Positions 8,814 through 17,824 of a stretch of DNA of 64,000 nt are shown piece after piece. Every line of letters begins with the position of its first letter. Position 1 is the first letter of the stretch. Origin of the DNA: CAURNT01 sp963526495. GTDB taxonomy: Bacteria > Fusobacteriota > Fusobacteriia > Fusobacteriales > Leptotrichiaceae. A program made the translations under genes and the position numbers. Location: positions 1 through 64,000 of the forward strand of contig CAURNT010000002.1 in assembly GCA_963526495.1 (NCBI GenBank), given 5' to 3'. The notes below the pieces were generated by a model that was not told the DNA's origin, made no database searches, and was given only the letters and a program-made list of their open reading frames with translations.

Positions 8814-9263
8814 ATGAAATTTTATTCTTATGAATATTTAAAAGAACATATATTATCAGCAAATATTTTTCAAATGATAATATTAATAATATTTTTGGGT
8901 ATAATAATATTTTCGGTATTTATGTATTTTAAATCTAATGGAGATAGTAAATATAGAGAATTAATAATATTATTTATGATAGCTATAGTTTTGTTTGCTT
9001 GTCTTAAAATTAATGATTATAGAAATTTTAATGCTATAAATAGTAGTTATTATGATTCGATAAATATTGTTGAAAAAGCTTCTGAGAAATTGGGAATACC
9101 TAAAAATGAAATATATATAACACGTTCAAATGATAATAATATAGGTATAGTTATTAAAACTAAAGATTGGTATTATAGGGTTATGAAAAGTGAAAATACA
9201 TATATTTATGAAAAAATAAATATATTAAATCCAGATATAGAGTTAGTGGAGGTAAAAAAATAG
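8814..9263 (+). CDS. DUF3290 family membrane protein
   Basis: A 149-residue protein with two hydrophobic helices near 18-40 and 48-65, then a soluble C-terminal region of about 80 residues. The sequence and its pairing with a DUF421 gene fit the DUF3290 family; the function is unknown. The stop overlaps the next gene's GTG start by one base, so the two proteins are probably made together as partners in the inner membrane. It follows dnaJ by 38 bases with no clear terminator, so heat-shock read-through is likely. Confidence 0.75.
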   Translation: MKFYSYEYLKEHILSANIFQMIILIIFLGIIIFSVFMYFKSNGDSKYRELIILFMIAIVLFACLKINDYRNFNAINSSYYDSINIVEKASEKLGIPKNEIYITRSNDNNIGIVIKTKDWYYRVMKSENTYIYEKINILNPDIELVEVKK

Positions 9264-9889
9264 TGATAGCATATTTGATAATAGGATTAAAACTTGCATT
9301 AGGGCTTTTATCTATAACTTTTGTAATTAATATATCAGGTAAGGGTAATCTTGCTCCATCAAGTGCAAGCGATCAGATACAAAATTATGTTTTAGGGGGT
9401 ATAATAGGTGGAGTTATATATAATCCTGGTATTACATTATTACAGTATTTTATAATACTATTATTATGGTCTTTTTTAGTTTTAGCTTTAAAATGGATTA
9501 AAACTAATAATCATTTTTTGAAAAAAATGATAGATGGTGAACCTGTTATACTTATAAAAAAAGGGATTATTGATGTTGAGGGTTGTAGACGAGCAGGATT
9601 AACAGCACAAGAGATTTCATTTAAGCTTAGAAATCAAAACGTATATAGTGTAAATAAAGTAAAACAGGCAATACTTGAACAAAATGGACAACTTATTGTA
9701 GTTCAATATGGAGAAGAAAATACTAAATTTCCTTTGATTACAGATGCAACTATACAGAAAAATGTTTTGGAAATAATAGATAAAAGTGAAGAATGGTTAC
9801 TTGATGAATTGAAAAAGCAAGGATATAATTTAAGAGAAGTATTTTTATGTGAATATGAAAAGGAACAGCTTTTTATTACAACATATTAA
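9263..9889 (+). CDS. DUF421 (YetF/YcaP-type) membrane protein
   Basis: A 208-residue DUF421 protein with three N-terminal membrane helices (about 3-22, 42-55 and 58-78). A soluble part follows, with the typical segments DGEPVILIKKGIID near 91 and GLTAQEISFKLRNQNVYSV near 112. The start is GTG at 9263, placed 10 bases after GGAGG and overlapping the previous stop. The family is widespread and linked in some spore formers to envelope or stress phenotypes, but its biochemical role is not known. It ends the heat-shock operon just before a strong terminator. Confidence 0.82.
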   Translation: MIAYLIIGLKLALGLLSITFVINISGKGNLAPSSASDQIQNYVLGGIIGGVIYNPGITLLQYFIILLLWSFLVLALKWIKTNNHFLKKMIDGEPVILIKKGIIDVEGCRRAGLTAQEISFKLRNQNVYSVNKVKQAILEQNGQLIVVQYGEENTKFPLITDATIQKNVLEIIDKSEEWLLDELKKQGYNLREVFLCEYEKEQLFITTY

Positions 9890-9896
9890 AAATGAT

Positions 9897-9948
9897 AAAA
9901 GTGTACTTTAAAAGAACATGTTCATTGTTCTTATCTAAGTACACTTTT
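9897..9948. terminator. Bidirectional terminator between the heat-shock operon and ilvA
   Basis: AAAAGTGTACTT (9897-9908) and AAGTACACTTTT (9937-9948) form a perfect 12-base stem. The loop contains a second hairpin, AAGAACA with TGTTCTT. A-rich and T-rich flanks allow termination in both directions for the convergent genes. Confidence 0.88.
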
Positions 9949-9959
9949 TTAATTATTTT

Positions 9960-11165
9960 TTATACTATACTATATTCAATTTTATTTTCACTTAAAATAC
10001 TAAGAACGCTATCTAAGTGATCTTTACTTACACATTCTATAACAACTTCTAATAATTGTTCATTACTTTGAAGTTTTTCACAGTATCTTGTTTGATTAAG
10101 ATATAGTATATTTGTATGATTTTCTGATAATAATTTAGTTATTTTACTCAATTCTCCTATAATATCTTTAACACGTATATTTAATTTTGTTCTTCTTTTT
10201 TGTACTATTTGAGCTCTATTAACTATTTTTTCTATATTAGTTATATCTATGTTTCCACCAGAAATTATAACTGCTACATTTTTACCTTTTACATCTATTT
10301 TGTTAAATAGCAATGGTGCAAGTGCACTAGCTCCTGCTCCTTCTGCAACAACTTTTGATTTTTCAAGTAGAAATAGTATAGCTTGAGCTATTTCATCTTC
10401 ATTTACAGTGATTATATCATCTACGTATTTTTTAAATATTTCAAAAGGAATTTGTCCTACCTGACCAACGGCTATACCATCAGCTATAGTTGTAGGTCCA
10501 GTTACAAGATAAGGCTTACCTTTTTCTAAAGCTTTTTTCATAGAGGCCATATTTTCAGCTTCTACTCCTATTAATTTTATATTTGGGTTTTGTTCTTTAA
10601 GCGCAACAGCTACTCCAGCCATTATACCTCCGCCACCTACAGCACAAAGAACTATATCAACATCTTTGAAATCTTCATAAATCTCAAGTCCTAATGTACC
10701 TTGTCCAGCAATAATAACATCATCATCAAAAGCATGTAGGAATACATAATCATTTTCTTTTTGTATCTCACGCGCTTTTAAATAAGCATCATTAAAAGTA
10801 TCTCCATGAAGAACTACTTCAGCACCATAGCTTTTAGTTGCTTCAATTTTAGAAATAGGAGCAAATTTTGGCATAACAATAGTCGCTTTAATTCCAGATT
10901 CACGAGCACCCAAAGCTACTCCTTGAGCATGATTTCCAGCAGAAGATGCTATAACTCCACGAGATTTTTCTTCATCTGTTAAGTTTTTTATTTTATTTAA
11001 TGCACCTCTAACTTTAAATGATCCTGTTTTTTGTAAATTTTCAAGTTTAAGCCTTACATTACCCCCTGTAATATTATTTAATAAAGGACATTCTATAAGC
11101 GGTGTTCTTTTTATTGAATCTTTAATATTGTCATAAGCTAATTCTATATCTTTTAATTTAATCAT
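9960..11165 (-). CDS. ilvA: Threonine ammonia-lyase (threonine dehydratase)
   Basis: PLP enzyme that deaminates L-threonine to 2-oxobutyrate, and often serine to pyruvate. Lys51 in GSFKVRGALNK is the Schiff-base lysine, AVGGGGIMAGVA near 176 binds the PLP phosphate, and a C-terminal ACT-like domain starts near 325. At 401 residues with a single ACT domain it resembles the catabolic or short biosynthetic form, so tdcB is an equally fair name. It is monocistronic and convergent with the DUF421 gene. No isoleucine pathway genes are nearby, which favours a fermentative role, as does the serine/threonine importer in this window. Confidence 0.9.
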   Translation of the reverse strand: MIKLKDIELAYDNIKDSIKRTPLIECPLLNNITGGNVRLKLENLQKTGSFKVRGALNKIKNLTDEEKSRGVIASSAGNHAQGVALGARESGIKATIVMPKFAPISKIEATKSYGAEVVLHGDTFNDAYLKAREIQKENDYVFLHAFDDDVIIAGQGTLGLEIYEDFKDVDIVLCAVGGGGIMAGVAVALKEQNPNIKLIGVEAENMASMKKALEKGKPYLVTGPTTIADGIAVGQVGQIPFEIFKKYVDDIITVNEDEIAQAILFLLEKSKVVAEGAGASALAPLLFNKIDVKGKNVAVIISGGNIDITNIEKIVNRAQIVQKRRTKLNIRVKDIIGELSKITKLLSENHTNILYLNQTRYCEKLQSNEQLLEVVIECVSKDHLDSVLSILSENKIEYSIV

Positions 11166-11246
11166 AGTATTTACCTTCCTTATGTTATATATTTATAGTA
11201 TAACATAGAAAAAAATTTTTTTATACTTTTTTGTTATATTATTTTC

Positions 11247-11275
11247 TTGACACTCACCTTTAAACTAGTTATAAT
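11247..11275 (+). promoter_or_regulatory. Consensus promoter of nagB-pgi-manA
   Basis: TTGACA (11247-11252), 17 bases, TATAAT (11270-11275): a perfect match to the vegetative consensus in both boxes and spacing. It is about 45 bases before the nagB start, so strong constitutive expression is expected. Confidence 0.9.
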
Positions 11276-11320
11276 TATATTAAATATATGTAATAATTTA
11301 ATAGAATAGGAGAGATTTTG

Positions 11321-12160
11321 ATGAGATTACTTATTGTTAAAAATTCAAAAGAAGTTGGTAAATGGACTGCGTTTCATGTTGCACGTGAAATATTAAAGTT
11401 TAAACCTACAAAAGATAGACCTTTTGTTTTAGGCCTACCTACAGGTTCTACACCTTTAGAAACTTATAGAAATTTAATAGAACTCAATAAAAAAGGTATA
11501 GTTTCATTTGAAAATGTTATTACTTTTAATATGGATGAATACGTTGGACTTGAACCAACTCATGATCAAAGTTATCATTATTTTATGTATAACAACTTTT
11601 TCAATCATATAGATATTAAAAAAGAAAACATTAATATTTTAGATGGACTTGCAACTGATTTAGAAGCTGAATGTAAAAGATATGAAGATAAGATTAAGTC
11701 TGTTGGAGGAATAAACTTATTTTTAGGTGGAGTAGGAGAAGATGGTCATATAGCATTTAATGAACCGGGATCTTCACTTGCATCAAGAACTAGAGATAAA
11801 GAATTAACAGAAGATACAATATTAGTAAACTCAAGATTTTTCAATAATGATATTACAAAAGTTCCAAAACTTGCTTTAACAGTAGGAGTAGGGACTATTA
11901 TGGATTCAAAAGAAGTGTTGATAATGGCAAATGGGCCTAAAAAAGCTCATGCTATACACAAGGGTATAGAAGAAGGTGTTAATCATTTATGGACTATATC
12001 AGCATTACAATTACATAGAAAAGCTATACTTGTAATAGATGAAGATGCTGCTCTTGATTTAAAAGTTAGAACATATAGATACTTTAAAGATATAGAATCT
12101 ATGAATTTAGATTTAGAAAAATTAGAAAAAGAATTAGAAAATTTAGCTAAGGAGAGATAA
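11321..12160 (+). CDS. nagB: Glucosamine-6-phosphate deaminase
   Basis: Converts glucosamine-6-phosphate to fructose-6-phosphate and ammonia, the last step of amino-sugar catabolism. It carries LGLPTGSTPLETYR near 40, NMDEYVGL near 70 and GGVGEDGHIAFNEPGSS near 137 with the catalytic residues. The ATG at 11321 has GGAGAG 6 bases upstream and begins MRLLIV; an in-frame TTG one codon earlier is less likely. Length is about 279 residues, slightly longer than usual with a charged C-terminal tail. No nagA deacetylase lies nearby. It heads an operon with pgi and manA, which all make or use fructose-6-phosphate. Confidence 0.95.
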   Translation: MRLLIVKNSKEVGKWTAFHVAREILKFKPTKDRPFVLGLPTGSTPLETYRNLIELNKKGIVSFENVITFNMDEYVGLEPTHDQSYHYFMYNNFFNHIDIKKENINILDGLATDLEAECKRYEDKIKSVGGINLFLGGVGEDGHIAFNEPGSSLASRTRDKELTEDTILVNSRFFNNDITKVPKLALTVGVGTIMDSKEVLIMANGPKKAHAIHKGIEEGVNHLWTISALQLHRKAILVIDEDAALDLKVRTYRYFKDIESMNLDLEKLEKELENLAKER

Positions 12161-12161
12161 A

Positions 12162-13511
12162 ATGAAATTAAAATTAGAAACAAAATATACAGAAAACTTT
12201 ATTAAAAAACATGAATATGATCAATTAAGACCATTTGTAGAATTATCTAATCAAATATTAGAAAATAAAAGTGGTGCAGGTAATGATTTTTTAGGATGGG
12301 TAGATCTTCCTAAAAATTATGATAAAGAAGAATTTGTTAGAATTCAAAAAGCAGCTGAAAAAATTAAAAATGATTCAGAAATACTAATAGTTATAGGTAT
12401 AGGAGGTTCATATTTAGGGGCAAAAGCAGCTATAGAATTTTTATCAAATACTTTCTATAATAATCAAGATAAAAGTGTTAGAAAAGGTCCTCAAATATTC
12501 TTTGCAGGAACTAATATGAGTCCTGTTTATTTAAAACATTTATTAGATTTAGTTGGAGATAAAGATTTTTCTATAAATGTAATATCAAAATCAGGGACTA
12601 CAACAGAACCAGCTATTGCATTTAGAGTATTTAAGGAAAAATTAGAGAAAAAATATGGGAAAAAAGAAGCTGCTAAAAGAATATATGCTACTACAGATAA
12701 AGCAAAAGGGGCTTTAAAAAATCTATCAACAAGTGAAGGTTATGAAACTTTTGTTGTTCCAGATAATGTTGGTGGAAGATTTTCAGTATTAACAGCAGTA
12801 GGTTTATTACCAATAGCTGTAGCTGGGATAAATATTCAAGAATTAATGGATGGTGCAGCAGCAGCTATGGAAGATTATTCAAATAAGAATTTTTATGAAA
12901 ATGATGCAATGATATATGCTGCGACTAGACATATATTATACAACAAGGGTAAAAATATAGAAATATTAACAAATTATGAACCAAGATTACATTTTATAGC
13001 AGAATGGTGGAAACAACTATTTGCTGAATCAGAAGGTAAAGATGGTAAGGGAATATATCCTACTTCAGCTGATTTTTCAACTGATTTACATTCTATTGGA
13101 CAATCAATACAAGAAGCTAGAAGAACTATGTTTGAAACTGTATTATTAATAGATAAACCAGAAGAAGATATATTGATAAATAAAGAAGAGGTTGACTTAG
13201 ATGGATTGAACTACATTTCAGGTAAAACTTTAGATTATGTTAATAAACAAGCTGCAAAAGGAGTTATATTAGCACACGTAACAGGAAATGTTCCAAATCT
13301 TGTTATTAGCATACCTGAAGCTACTCCTTTCAATTTAGGATATTTATTCTACTTCTTTGAAAAAGCAGTAGCGATAGGTGGATATATGTTAGGTATAAAT
13401 CCGTTTGATCAACCAGGAGTTGAAGAGTATAAGAAAAATATGTTTGCTTTACTTGAAAAACCAGGTTATGAAGAAGAAACTAAAAAATTAAAAGAATTGT
13501 TAGGAGAATAG
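12162..13511 (+). CDS. pgi: Glucose-6-phosphate isomerase
   Basis: Interconverts glucose-6-phosphate and fructose-6-phosphate. A 449-residue bacterial-type enzyme with VIGIGGSYLGAKAAIE near 78, ISKSGTTTEPAIAFR near 142 for phosphate binding, and the family signature with FNLGYLFYFFEKAVAIGGYM near 390-415. The length is typical of the short form of Gram-positives and Fusobacteria. It begins one base after the nagB stop with a GGAGAG site, so it is co-transcribed and probably translationally coupled. Confidence 0.96.
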   Translation: MKLKLETKYTENFIKKHEYDQLRPFVELSNQILENKSGAGNDFLGWVDLPKNYDKEEFVRIQKAAEKIKNDSEILIVIGIGGSYLGAKAAIEFLSNTFYNNQDKSVRKGPQIFFAGTNMSPVYLKHLLDLVGDKDFSINVISKSGTTTEPAIAFRVFKEKLEKKYGKKEAAKRIYATTDKAKGALKNLSTSEGYETFVVPDNVGGRFSVLTAVGLLPIAVAGINIQELMDGAAAAMEDYSNKNFYENDAMIYAATRHILYNKGKNIEILTNYEPRLHFIAEWWKQLFAESEGKDGKGIYPTSADFSTDLHSIGQSIQEARRTMFETVLLIDKPEEDILINKEEVDLDGLNYISGKTLDYVNKQAAKGVILAHVTGNVPNLVISIPEATPFNLGYLFYFFEKAVAIGGYMLGINPFDQPGVEEYKKNMFALLEKPGYEEETKKLKELLGE

Positions 13512-13514
13512 TTG

Positions 13515-14024
13515 ATGAAAAAATTTTTTAAACCTATTATTTTTACATTATTTGCAGTTATGATTTTTATTTCTTGTGGAGAACCTAAATCAAAAAAAGC
13601 TTTAACTCAAGAATTAGAATCGCTTAGAACAGAAAATGTTATAGGAGCAGATAATGAATTGAGTAAAGGAATGTTAGAATTAATAAAAAAATTTGAATAC
13701 AGTATAAATAATGTTAATGAACAAAAGGATAAATCAGAGATAGATGTTCATATGAAGAGAGTAGATCTTGAAGTATATATGAAAGAATTATTAAATCAAA
13801 TAATAGAAAAATCATTATCTGAAGGATTGACAGAAGAAAAAATGAACGAACTTTCAAAGGCATATTTTGAAAAATTATTTAAAGAACAAAACTTCAAATA
13901 TGTAGAAAGGGATTTAAAAGCAAATATGTCTAAAGTTGATGGTAAATGGGTTTTATCTAATAAGGAAGATTTTGTAAACTTTATTAAAGAATTTCAAAAT
14001 ACACAAATAGAAAATACAAAGTAG
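13515..14024 (+). CDS. Small lipoprotein of unknown function
   Basis: A 169-residue protein with a signal peptide KKFFKPIIFTLFAVMIFISC and a lipobox ending at Cys21, so it is predicted to be lipid-anchored after LspA cleavage. The mature part is charged, Glu/Lys-rich and mostly helical, and matches no family I recognise. An ATG at 13515 is 8 bases after GGAG; the TTG directly before it is less likely. It sits between pgi and manA, separated by only a few bases on each side. A surface protein inside a sugar-phosphate operon is odd, and its location gives no functional clue. Confidence 0.8.
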   Translation: MKKFFKPIIFTLFAVMIFISCGEPKSKKALTQELESLRTENVIGADNELSKGMLELIKKFEYSINNVNEQKDKSEIDVHMKRVDLEVYMKELLNQIIEKSLSEGLTEEKMNELSKAYFEKLFKEQNFKYVERDLKANMSKVDGKWVLSNKEDFVNFIKEFQNTQIENTK

Positions 14025-14032
14025 GTGATATT

Positions 14033-14989
14033 ATGCTTTATCCATTAAAGTTTAAAAAAGTATTAATTCCTAAAGTATGGGGAGGTAGAAATTTACAAGA
14101 AAAACTTGGTATAGAATTACCTGATGATAGAAATTTTGGTGAATCTTGGGAAGTTTCATCTCATAAAAATGGGATGAGTGAAGTTGAAAATGGATATCTT
14201 TCAGGAAGACAGTTACAAAGTCTTTTAGAAGAATTTAAACAAGAACTTGTTGGAGAAGAAATATATACTAAATATGGAAATAGATTTCCTTTATTAATTA
14301 AGTATTTAGATGTAAATGATAGATTATCTATACAAGTACACCCTAGTGATGAATATGCTTTGAAGAATCATAATGAATTGGGTAAGTGTGAGTCTTGGTT
14401 TATCATGTATGCAAGTGATGATGCTAAGTTAATAATGGGTATGAAAAAAGGTATAAATAAAGAGAAGTTTTTAGAGAAGACTAAAAATAATGATTTTGTA
14501 GATTTATTTAATGTTGTTTCTGTTAAAACTGGGGATATAATAGATGTTATACCTGGAAGTGTACATGCTAGTCTTGAAGGTAGTGTTATATTTGCTGAAA
14601 TTCAGGAAAATTCAGATATTACTTATAGGATATATGATTTTGATAGGTTAGATAATGGTAAAAAAAGAGAACTTCATCTTGATAGAGCAGCTGAAGTTAT
14701 AGACTTTAATTTAATACCTGAAGTTAGAAACACTAATTTTAAAGATGATGAAATTAGAAAAAATATTTCTAACACAGATTTTTATTCTATAGATAGAATA
14801 AAAATATTAGATGAGTTTGAAGATAGTTATAAAAATATGTTGATATATTCTATATTAGAAGGTAAAGGTGTTATAGAATATTTAGGAGAAAGTTTAAAAG
14901 TTAAAAAAGGTGAAACAGTTTTAATTCCAGCGAATATTAAAGTAAAAGTTAAAGGAAGTTTGGAATTATTAAGAAGTTTGGCTATATAA
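14033..14989 (+). CDS. manA: Mannose-6-phosphate isomerase, class I
   Basis: Zinc enzyme interconverting mannose-6-phosphate and fructose-6-phosphate. The 318-residue protein begins YPLKFKKVLIPKVWGG and has SIQVHPSDEYA near 100-110 supplying zinc ligands, with further ligands in the GSVHASLEG segment near 180. This is the short Bacillus-type class I form. It is the last gene of the nagB operon and is followed by a clear terminator. It allows mannose or mannose-phosphate to join glycolysis, or supplies mannose-6-phosphate for glycan precursors. Confidence 0.93.
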   Translation: MLYPLKFKKVLIPKVWGGRNLQEKLGIELPDDRNFGESWEVSSHKNGMSEVENGYLSGRQLQSLLEEFKQELVGEEIYTKYGNRFPLLIKYLDVNDRLSIQVHPSDEYALKNHNELGKCESWFIMYASDDAKLIMGMKKGINKEKFLEKTKNNDFVDLFNVVSVKTGDIIDVIPGSVHASLEGSVIFAEIQENSDITYRIYDFDRLDNGKKRELHLDRAAEVIDFNLIPEVRNTNFKDDEIRKNISNTDFYSIDRIKILDEFEDSYKNMLIYSILEGKGVIEYLGESLKVKKGETVLIPANIKVKVKGSLELLRSLAI

Positions 14990-14993
14990 TATG

Positions 14994-15041
14994 AAATACC
15001 TATAATTATATTGTTATTTGATTATAGGTATTTTTATTTTA
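14994..15041 (+). terminator. Terminator after manA
   Basis: AAATACCTATAAT (14994-15006) pairs perfectly with ATTATAGGTATTT (15021-15033), followed by TTTATTTTAT. A 13-base stem with a T-rich tail ends the nagB operon. Confidence 0.9.
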
Positions 15042-15111
15042 TCGTAAAAGTATAGTTACCATTAATGTATAGGTGGTCACTTCTTTTCATTTTTATGAAA
15101 AAGGTTTATAA

Positions 15112-15144
15112 TTGCCATATATATTTTTCAAGGTATACTATACC
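15112..15144 (+). promoter_or_regulatory. Promoter of the PTS operon with an overlapping palindrome
   Basis: TTGCCA (15112-15117) and TATACT (15134-15139) are spaced by 16 bases. The -10 box is inside the perfect odd palindrome GGTATACTATACC (15132-15144), a plausible operator. The ribosome binding site of the regulator gene follows within 10 bases, so the leader is very short. Confidence 0.6.
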
Positions 15145-15161
15145 ATATAGGAGTGAAAATA

Positions 15162-17087
15162 ATGTTAAATGAAAGAGAAGTAAAAATATTAGAAATACTT
15201 TTAACAGAAGAAGAACTGACTATAAATCAGGTTTCAGAACATTTTGGTGTCTCTAAAAGATCTATACAATATTATATTAATAAGATAAATTATTATTTAT
15301 TAAAAAATAAAAATCCTAAGATTTTAATTAAAGATTCAAGATTTATATTTGATATTGATTCAATAACTAAAATTCTTAAAGAAAATGCTAAGAGTAATGA
15401 TTTAATTAAAGATGATAGAATAGATCTCATATATTTAAATAGTATATTTAATTTAACAGGACTCAATATATCTTCTCTATCTAAAATTATAGGAGTTTCA
15501 AGAAATACTATAAAATCTGATATGGAATCTATGAATGAAAAATTTGAATATATTAATTCTAAAGGTTATTATATTTTAAAAAATAATAATAAAAAGATAG
15601 AAATTCTTGAAAGAATATATAGAAATCATAGAATCAATAAGTATATAGATGATGTTTTGGATAAAGATTTGATATTCAATATTAAAGAGTTTATCAAAGA
15701 AACTTCTAATAATATTAAGTTAAATATTAGTGAAGATGTATATTTAAAATTACTTATTTCAATATATTGTCATTATATTTTTTATGAAAAAAATACAGTA
15801 AATTCTAATCTTATAGCAGGGAATGATTACTTTGTTATAGAAAAAATATTTGATAAATATTTTGATGATAAAAAATCATTTAATACAATAGCTGATATAC
15901 TGATAGGCTTATCTATTAATTCTAATTTAGAGTCATGGTTAGATGAAAGTTTTTTAATTAAAAAGTTGATTAAATATGTAAGCGATAATTTAAATGTAGA
16001 TTTAACAGAAGATGCTATATTATATGACTTTTTATTAAGTCACTTAAAAGTTTCTATATATAGATTAAAAAAGAATATTAAATTATCTAATACATTTTAT
16101 GAAAAACTTGATTGGAATGATGAGAATTTAATAGATATATTAAAAAAAGGTTTAGTTGAGATAGAAGAAACTTTTGAAATTAAATTTACAGATATAGAAT
16201 TATCATTGATAATGTATCATTTTAAAGCTTCAATCGATAGAATTGAAATCAATAATAGAAAAAAAGTCATACTGGTATGTGGATTAGGTTATGGAACTTC
16301 TAGAGTATTAGAATATTACTTAAAAGATCATTTTGATGTAGATATAATAGATGTTCTACCTGCGTATATGATAAATAAAGATATTTCTAAAAATATGAAT
16401 ATAGACTATATTTTAACAACGGTTGATTTAGATTTTGAAGCAATTAAAATTAATCCAGTGTTACAAATAGAGGACTATAAAAAACTAGAGTCACTTGGAA
16501 TAAAAAGAAAAAAAGATAAAATAGTAATAGATAATTTTATTAAAGATCTTAAAGAAATAGGTAATTTTGATGAAATAGTTTTGAAAAAATTATTAAATCA
16601 AAAGTATTCTAATATATTTATTGATAAATTAAAAATGAAAAATAATTTACTAGAAATTTTATCTGATAGTAAGGTTGTTTTTAAAAATAGGGTTAAAGAT
16701 TGGAAAGAAGCAATAAAAATTTCAGGTCATATACTTGAAGAACATGGTGCAGCAAATAGTAGATATACTAAAAGTATGATAGATAATATTGAAAAATTAG
16801 GACCATATATAATAATTGATAATAACATTGCTTTGCCACATTCACAATCTATGGGGAATGTGTATAAAACTGATCTTTCTTTATTAATATTAAAGGAAGC
16901 GGTTGATATTAAAGGTAGAATGGCAAAGATATTCTTTTCTTTTTCAACTAGTGATGAAAGAAATCATTTAGAAATTTTAAATGATATATATAAATTAATA
17001 TTAAGGCCTAATTTTATGGAAAAAATTACAAATATTGATAGTTATCAAAAGTTAGTAGAATATATTGATAACTATAGAGAGGAGTAA
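15162..17087 (+). CDS. PRD-containing transcriptional regulator with EIIB and EIIA domains (BglG/MtlR type)
   Basis: A 641-residue sugar-operon activator. It has an N-terminal helix-turn-helix (TINQVSEHFGVSKRSIQYYI, about 18-40) and a second near 105-135 (IGVSRNTIKSDM). One or two PRD modules follow at about 170-365, with His-containing segments YDFLLSHLKVSIYRL and MYHFKASIDRI. An EIIB-like domain has Cys373 in VCGLGYGTS, and a C-terminal EIIA-like domain has His560 in NIALPHSQ. PTS phosphorylation of these sites should tune activity. The start is ATG 15162; an upstream GTG at 15153 overlaps the AGGAG site. It is directly followed by PTS genes it presumably controls. Confidence 0.88.
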   Translation: MLNEREVKILEILLTEEELTINQVSEHFGVSKRSIQYYINKINYYLLKNKNPKILIKDSRFIFDIDSITKILKENAKSNDLIKDDRIDLIYLNSIFNLTGLNISSLSKIIGVSRNTIKSDMESMNEKFEYINSKGYYILKNNNKKIEILERIYRNHRINKYIDDVLDKDLIFNIKEFIKETSNNIKLNISEDVYLKLLISIYCHYIFYEKNTVNSNLIAGNDYFVIEKIFDKYFDDKKSFNTIADILIGLSINSNLESWLDESFLIKKLIKYVSDNLNVDLTEDAILYDFLLSHLKVSIYRLKKNIKLSNTFYEKLDWNDENLIDILKKGLVEIEETFEIKFTDIELSLIMYHFKASIDRIEINNRKKVILVCGLGYGTSRVLEYYLKDHFDVDIIDVLPAYMINKDISKNMNIDYILTTVDLDFEAIKINPVLQIEDYKKLESLGIKRKKDKIVIDNFIKDLKEIGNFDEIVLKKLLNQKYSNIFIDKLKMKNNLLEILSDSKVVFKNRVKDWKEAIKISGHILEEHGAANSRYTKSMIDNIEKLGPYIIIDNNIALPHSQSMGNVYKTDLSLLILKEAVDIKGRMAKIFFSFSTSDERNHLEILNDIYKLILRPNFMEKITNIDSYQKLVEYIDNYREE

Positions 17088-17088
17088 C

Positions 17089-17508
17089 ATGTTTAATGAG
17101 TCTAATGTAAGTGTATTAAGTGAGGTTAAAGATTGGGAAGAAAGTATAAAGTTAGCTTCTGAACCTTTGATTAAATCAGGTAATATTGAACAAAGCTATG
17201 TAGATGCTATGATAAAAAGTATAAATGATTTAGGGTTTTATATTATTTTAGGAGAACATATAGCGATGCCTCATGCAAGACCAGAAAATGGTGTTAATGA
17301 GACTGGAGTTTCTTTTTTAAAAGTAAATAAACCTGTAGATTTTGGTGGTGATCCAATATCTTTAATATTTATTTTGGCAGCTAAAGATTCTAATTCACAT
17401 ATAGATACTATAGGGGCTTTACTTGAAATATTCCAAGATGAAGAAAAAATAAAAGATCTTCTTAAAACTGAAGATAAAAATGAATTAATTAAAATTTTAA
17501 ATAGATAA
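17089..17508 (+). CDS. PTS EIIA component, ascorbate/mannitol-like family
   Basis: A 139-residue EIIA of the fructose/mannitol-like fold, closest in appearance to UlaC/SgaA proteins. His62 in HIAMPHARPENGV is the phosphorylated residue, with VNKPVDFGGDPI and IFILAAKDSNSHI further on, as in family members. ATG at 17089 follows a GAGAGGAG site and lies one base after the regulator stop; the frame is open upstream but lacks a site. It transfers phosphate from HPr to the EIIB that follows. Confidence 0.87.
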   Translation: MFNESNVSVLSEVKDWEESIKLASEPLIKSGNIEQSYVDAMIKSINDLGFYIILGEHIAMPHARPENGVNETGVSFLKVNKPVDFGGDPISLIFILAAKDSNSHIDTIGALLEIFQDEEKIKDLLKTEDKNELIKILNR

Positions 17509-17521
17509 ATAGGAGGATAAA

Positions 17522-17791
17522 ATGAAAATAATGGCAGTTTGTGGTTCAGGACTTGGTTCAAGCTTTATGCTTGAAATGAACATAAAGAAAGTTTTAAAAA
17601 AAATAGGTAAAGAGGCAGAAGCGACACATTCAGATCTTGCTTCAGTTACATCAAATTCAGCTGATATATTCGTTATGGGTAGAGATATTGCAGAAAGTGC
17701 GACTTCTATACCTAAAGATAAAATAGTAGTTCTAAATAGCATAATAAGTATGCCAGAACTTGAAGAAAAATTAATAGAAAGATTAAAATAA
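17522..17791 (+). CDS. PTS EIIB component, ascorbate-like family
   Basis: An 89-residue stand-alone EIIB. Cys7 in MAVCGSGLGSSFM is the phosphocysteine loop typical of UlaB/lactose-type IIB proteins. The remainder has the expected alternating beta-alpha pattern. A strong AGGAGG site precedes it, 13 bases after the EIIA stop. It passes phosphate to the sugar carried by the following permease. Confidence 0.9.
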   Translation: MKIMAVCGSGLGSSFMLEMNIKKVLKKIGKEAEATHSDLASVTSNSADIFVMGRDIAESATSIPKDKIVVLNSIISMPELEEKLIERLK

Positions 17792-17824
17792 AACAAATAT
17801 AAATAAATTTTAGGAGGATATTTT

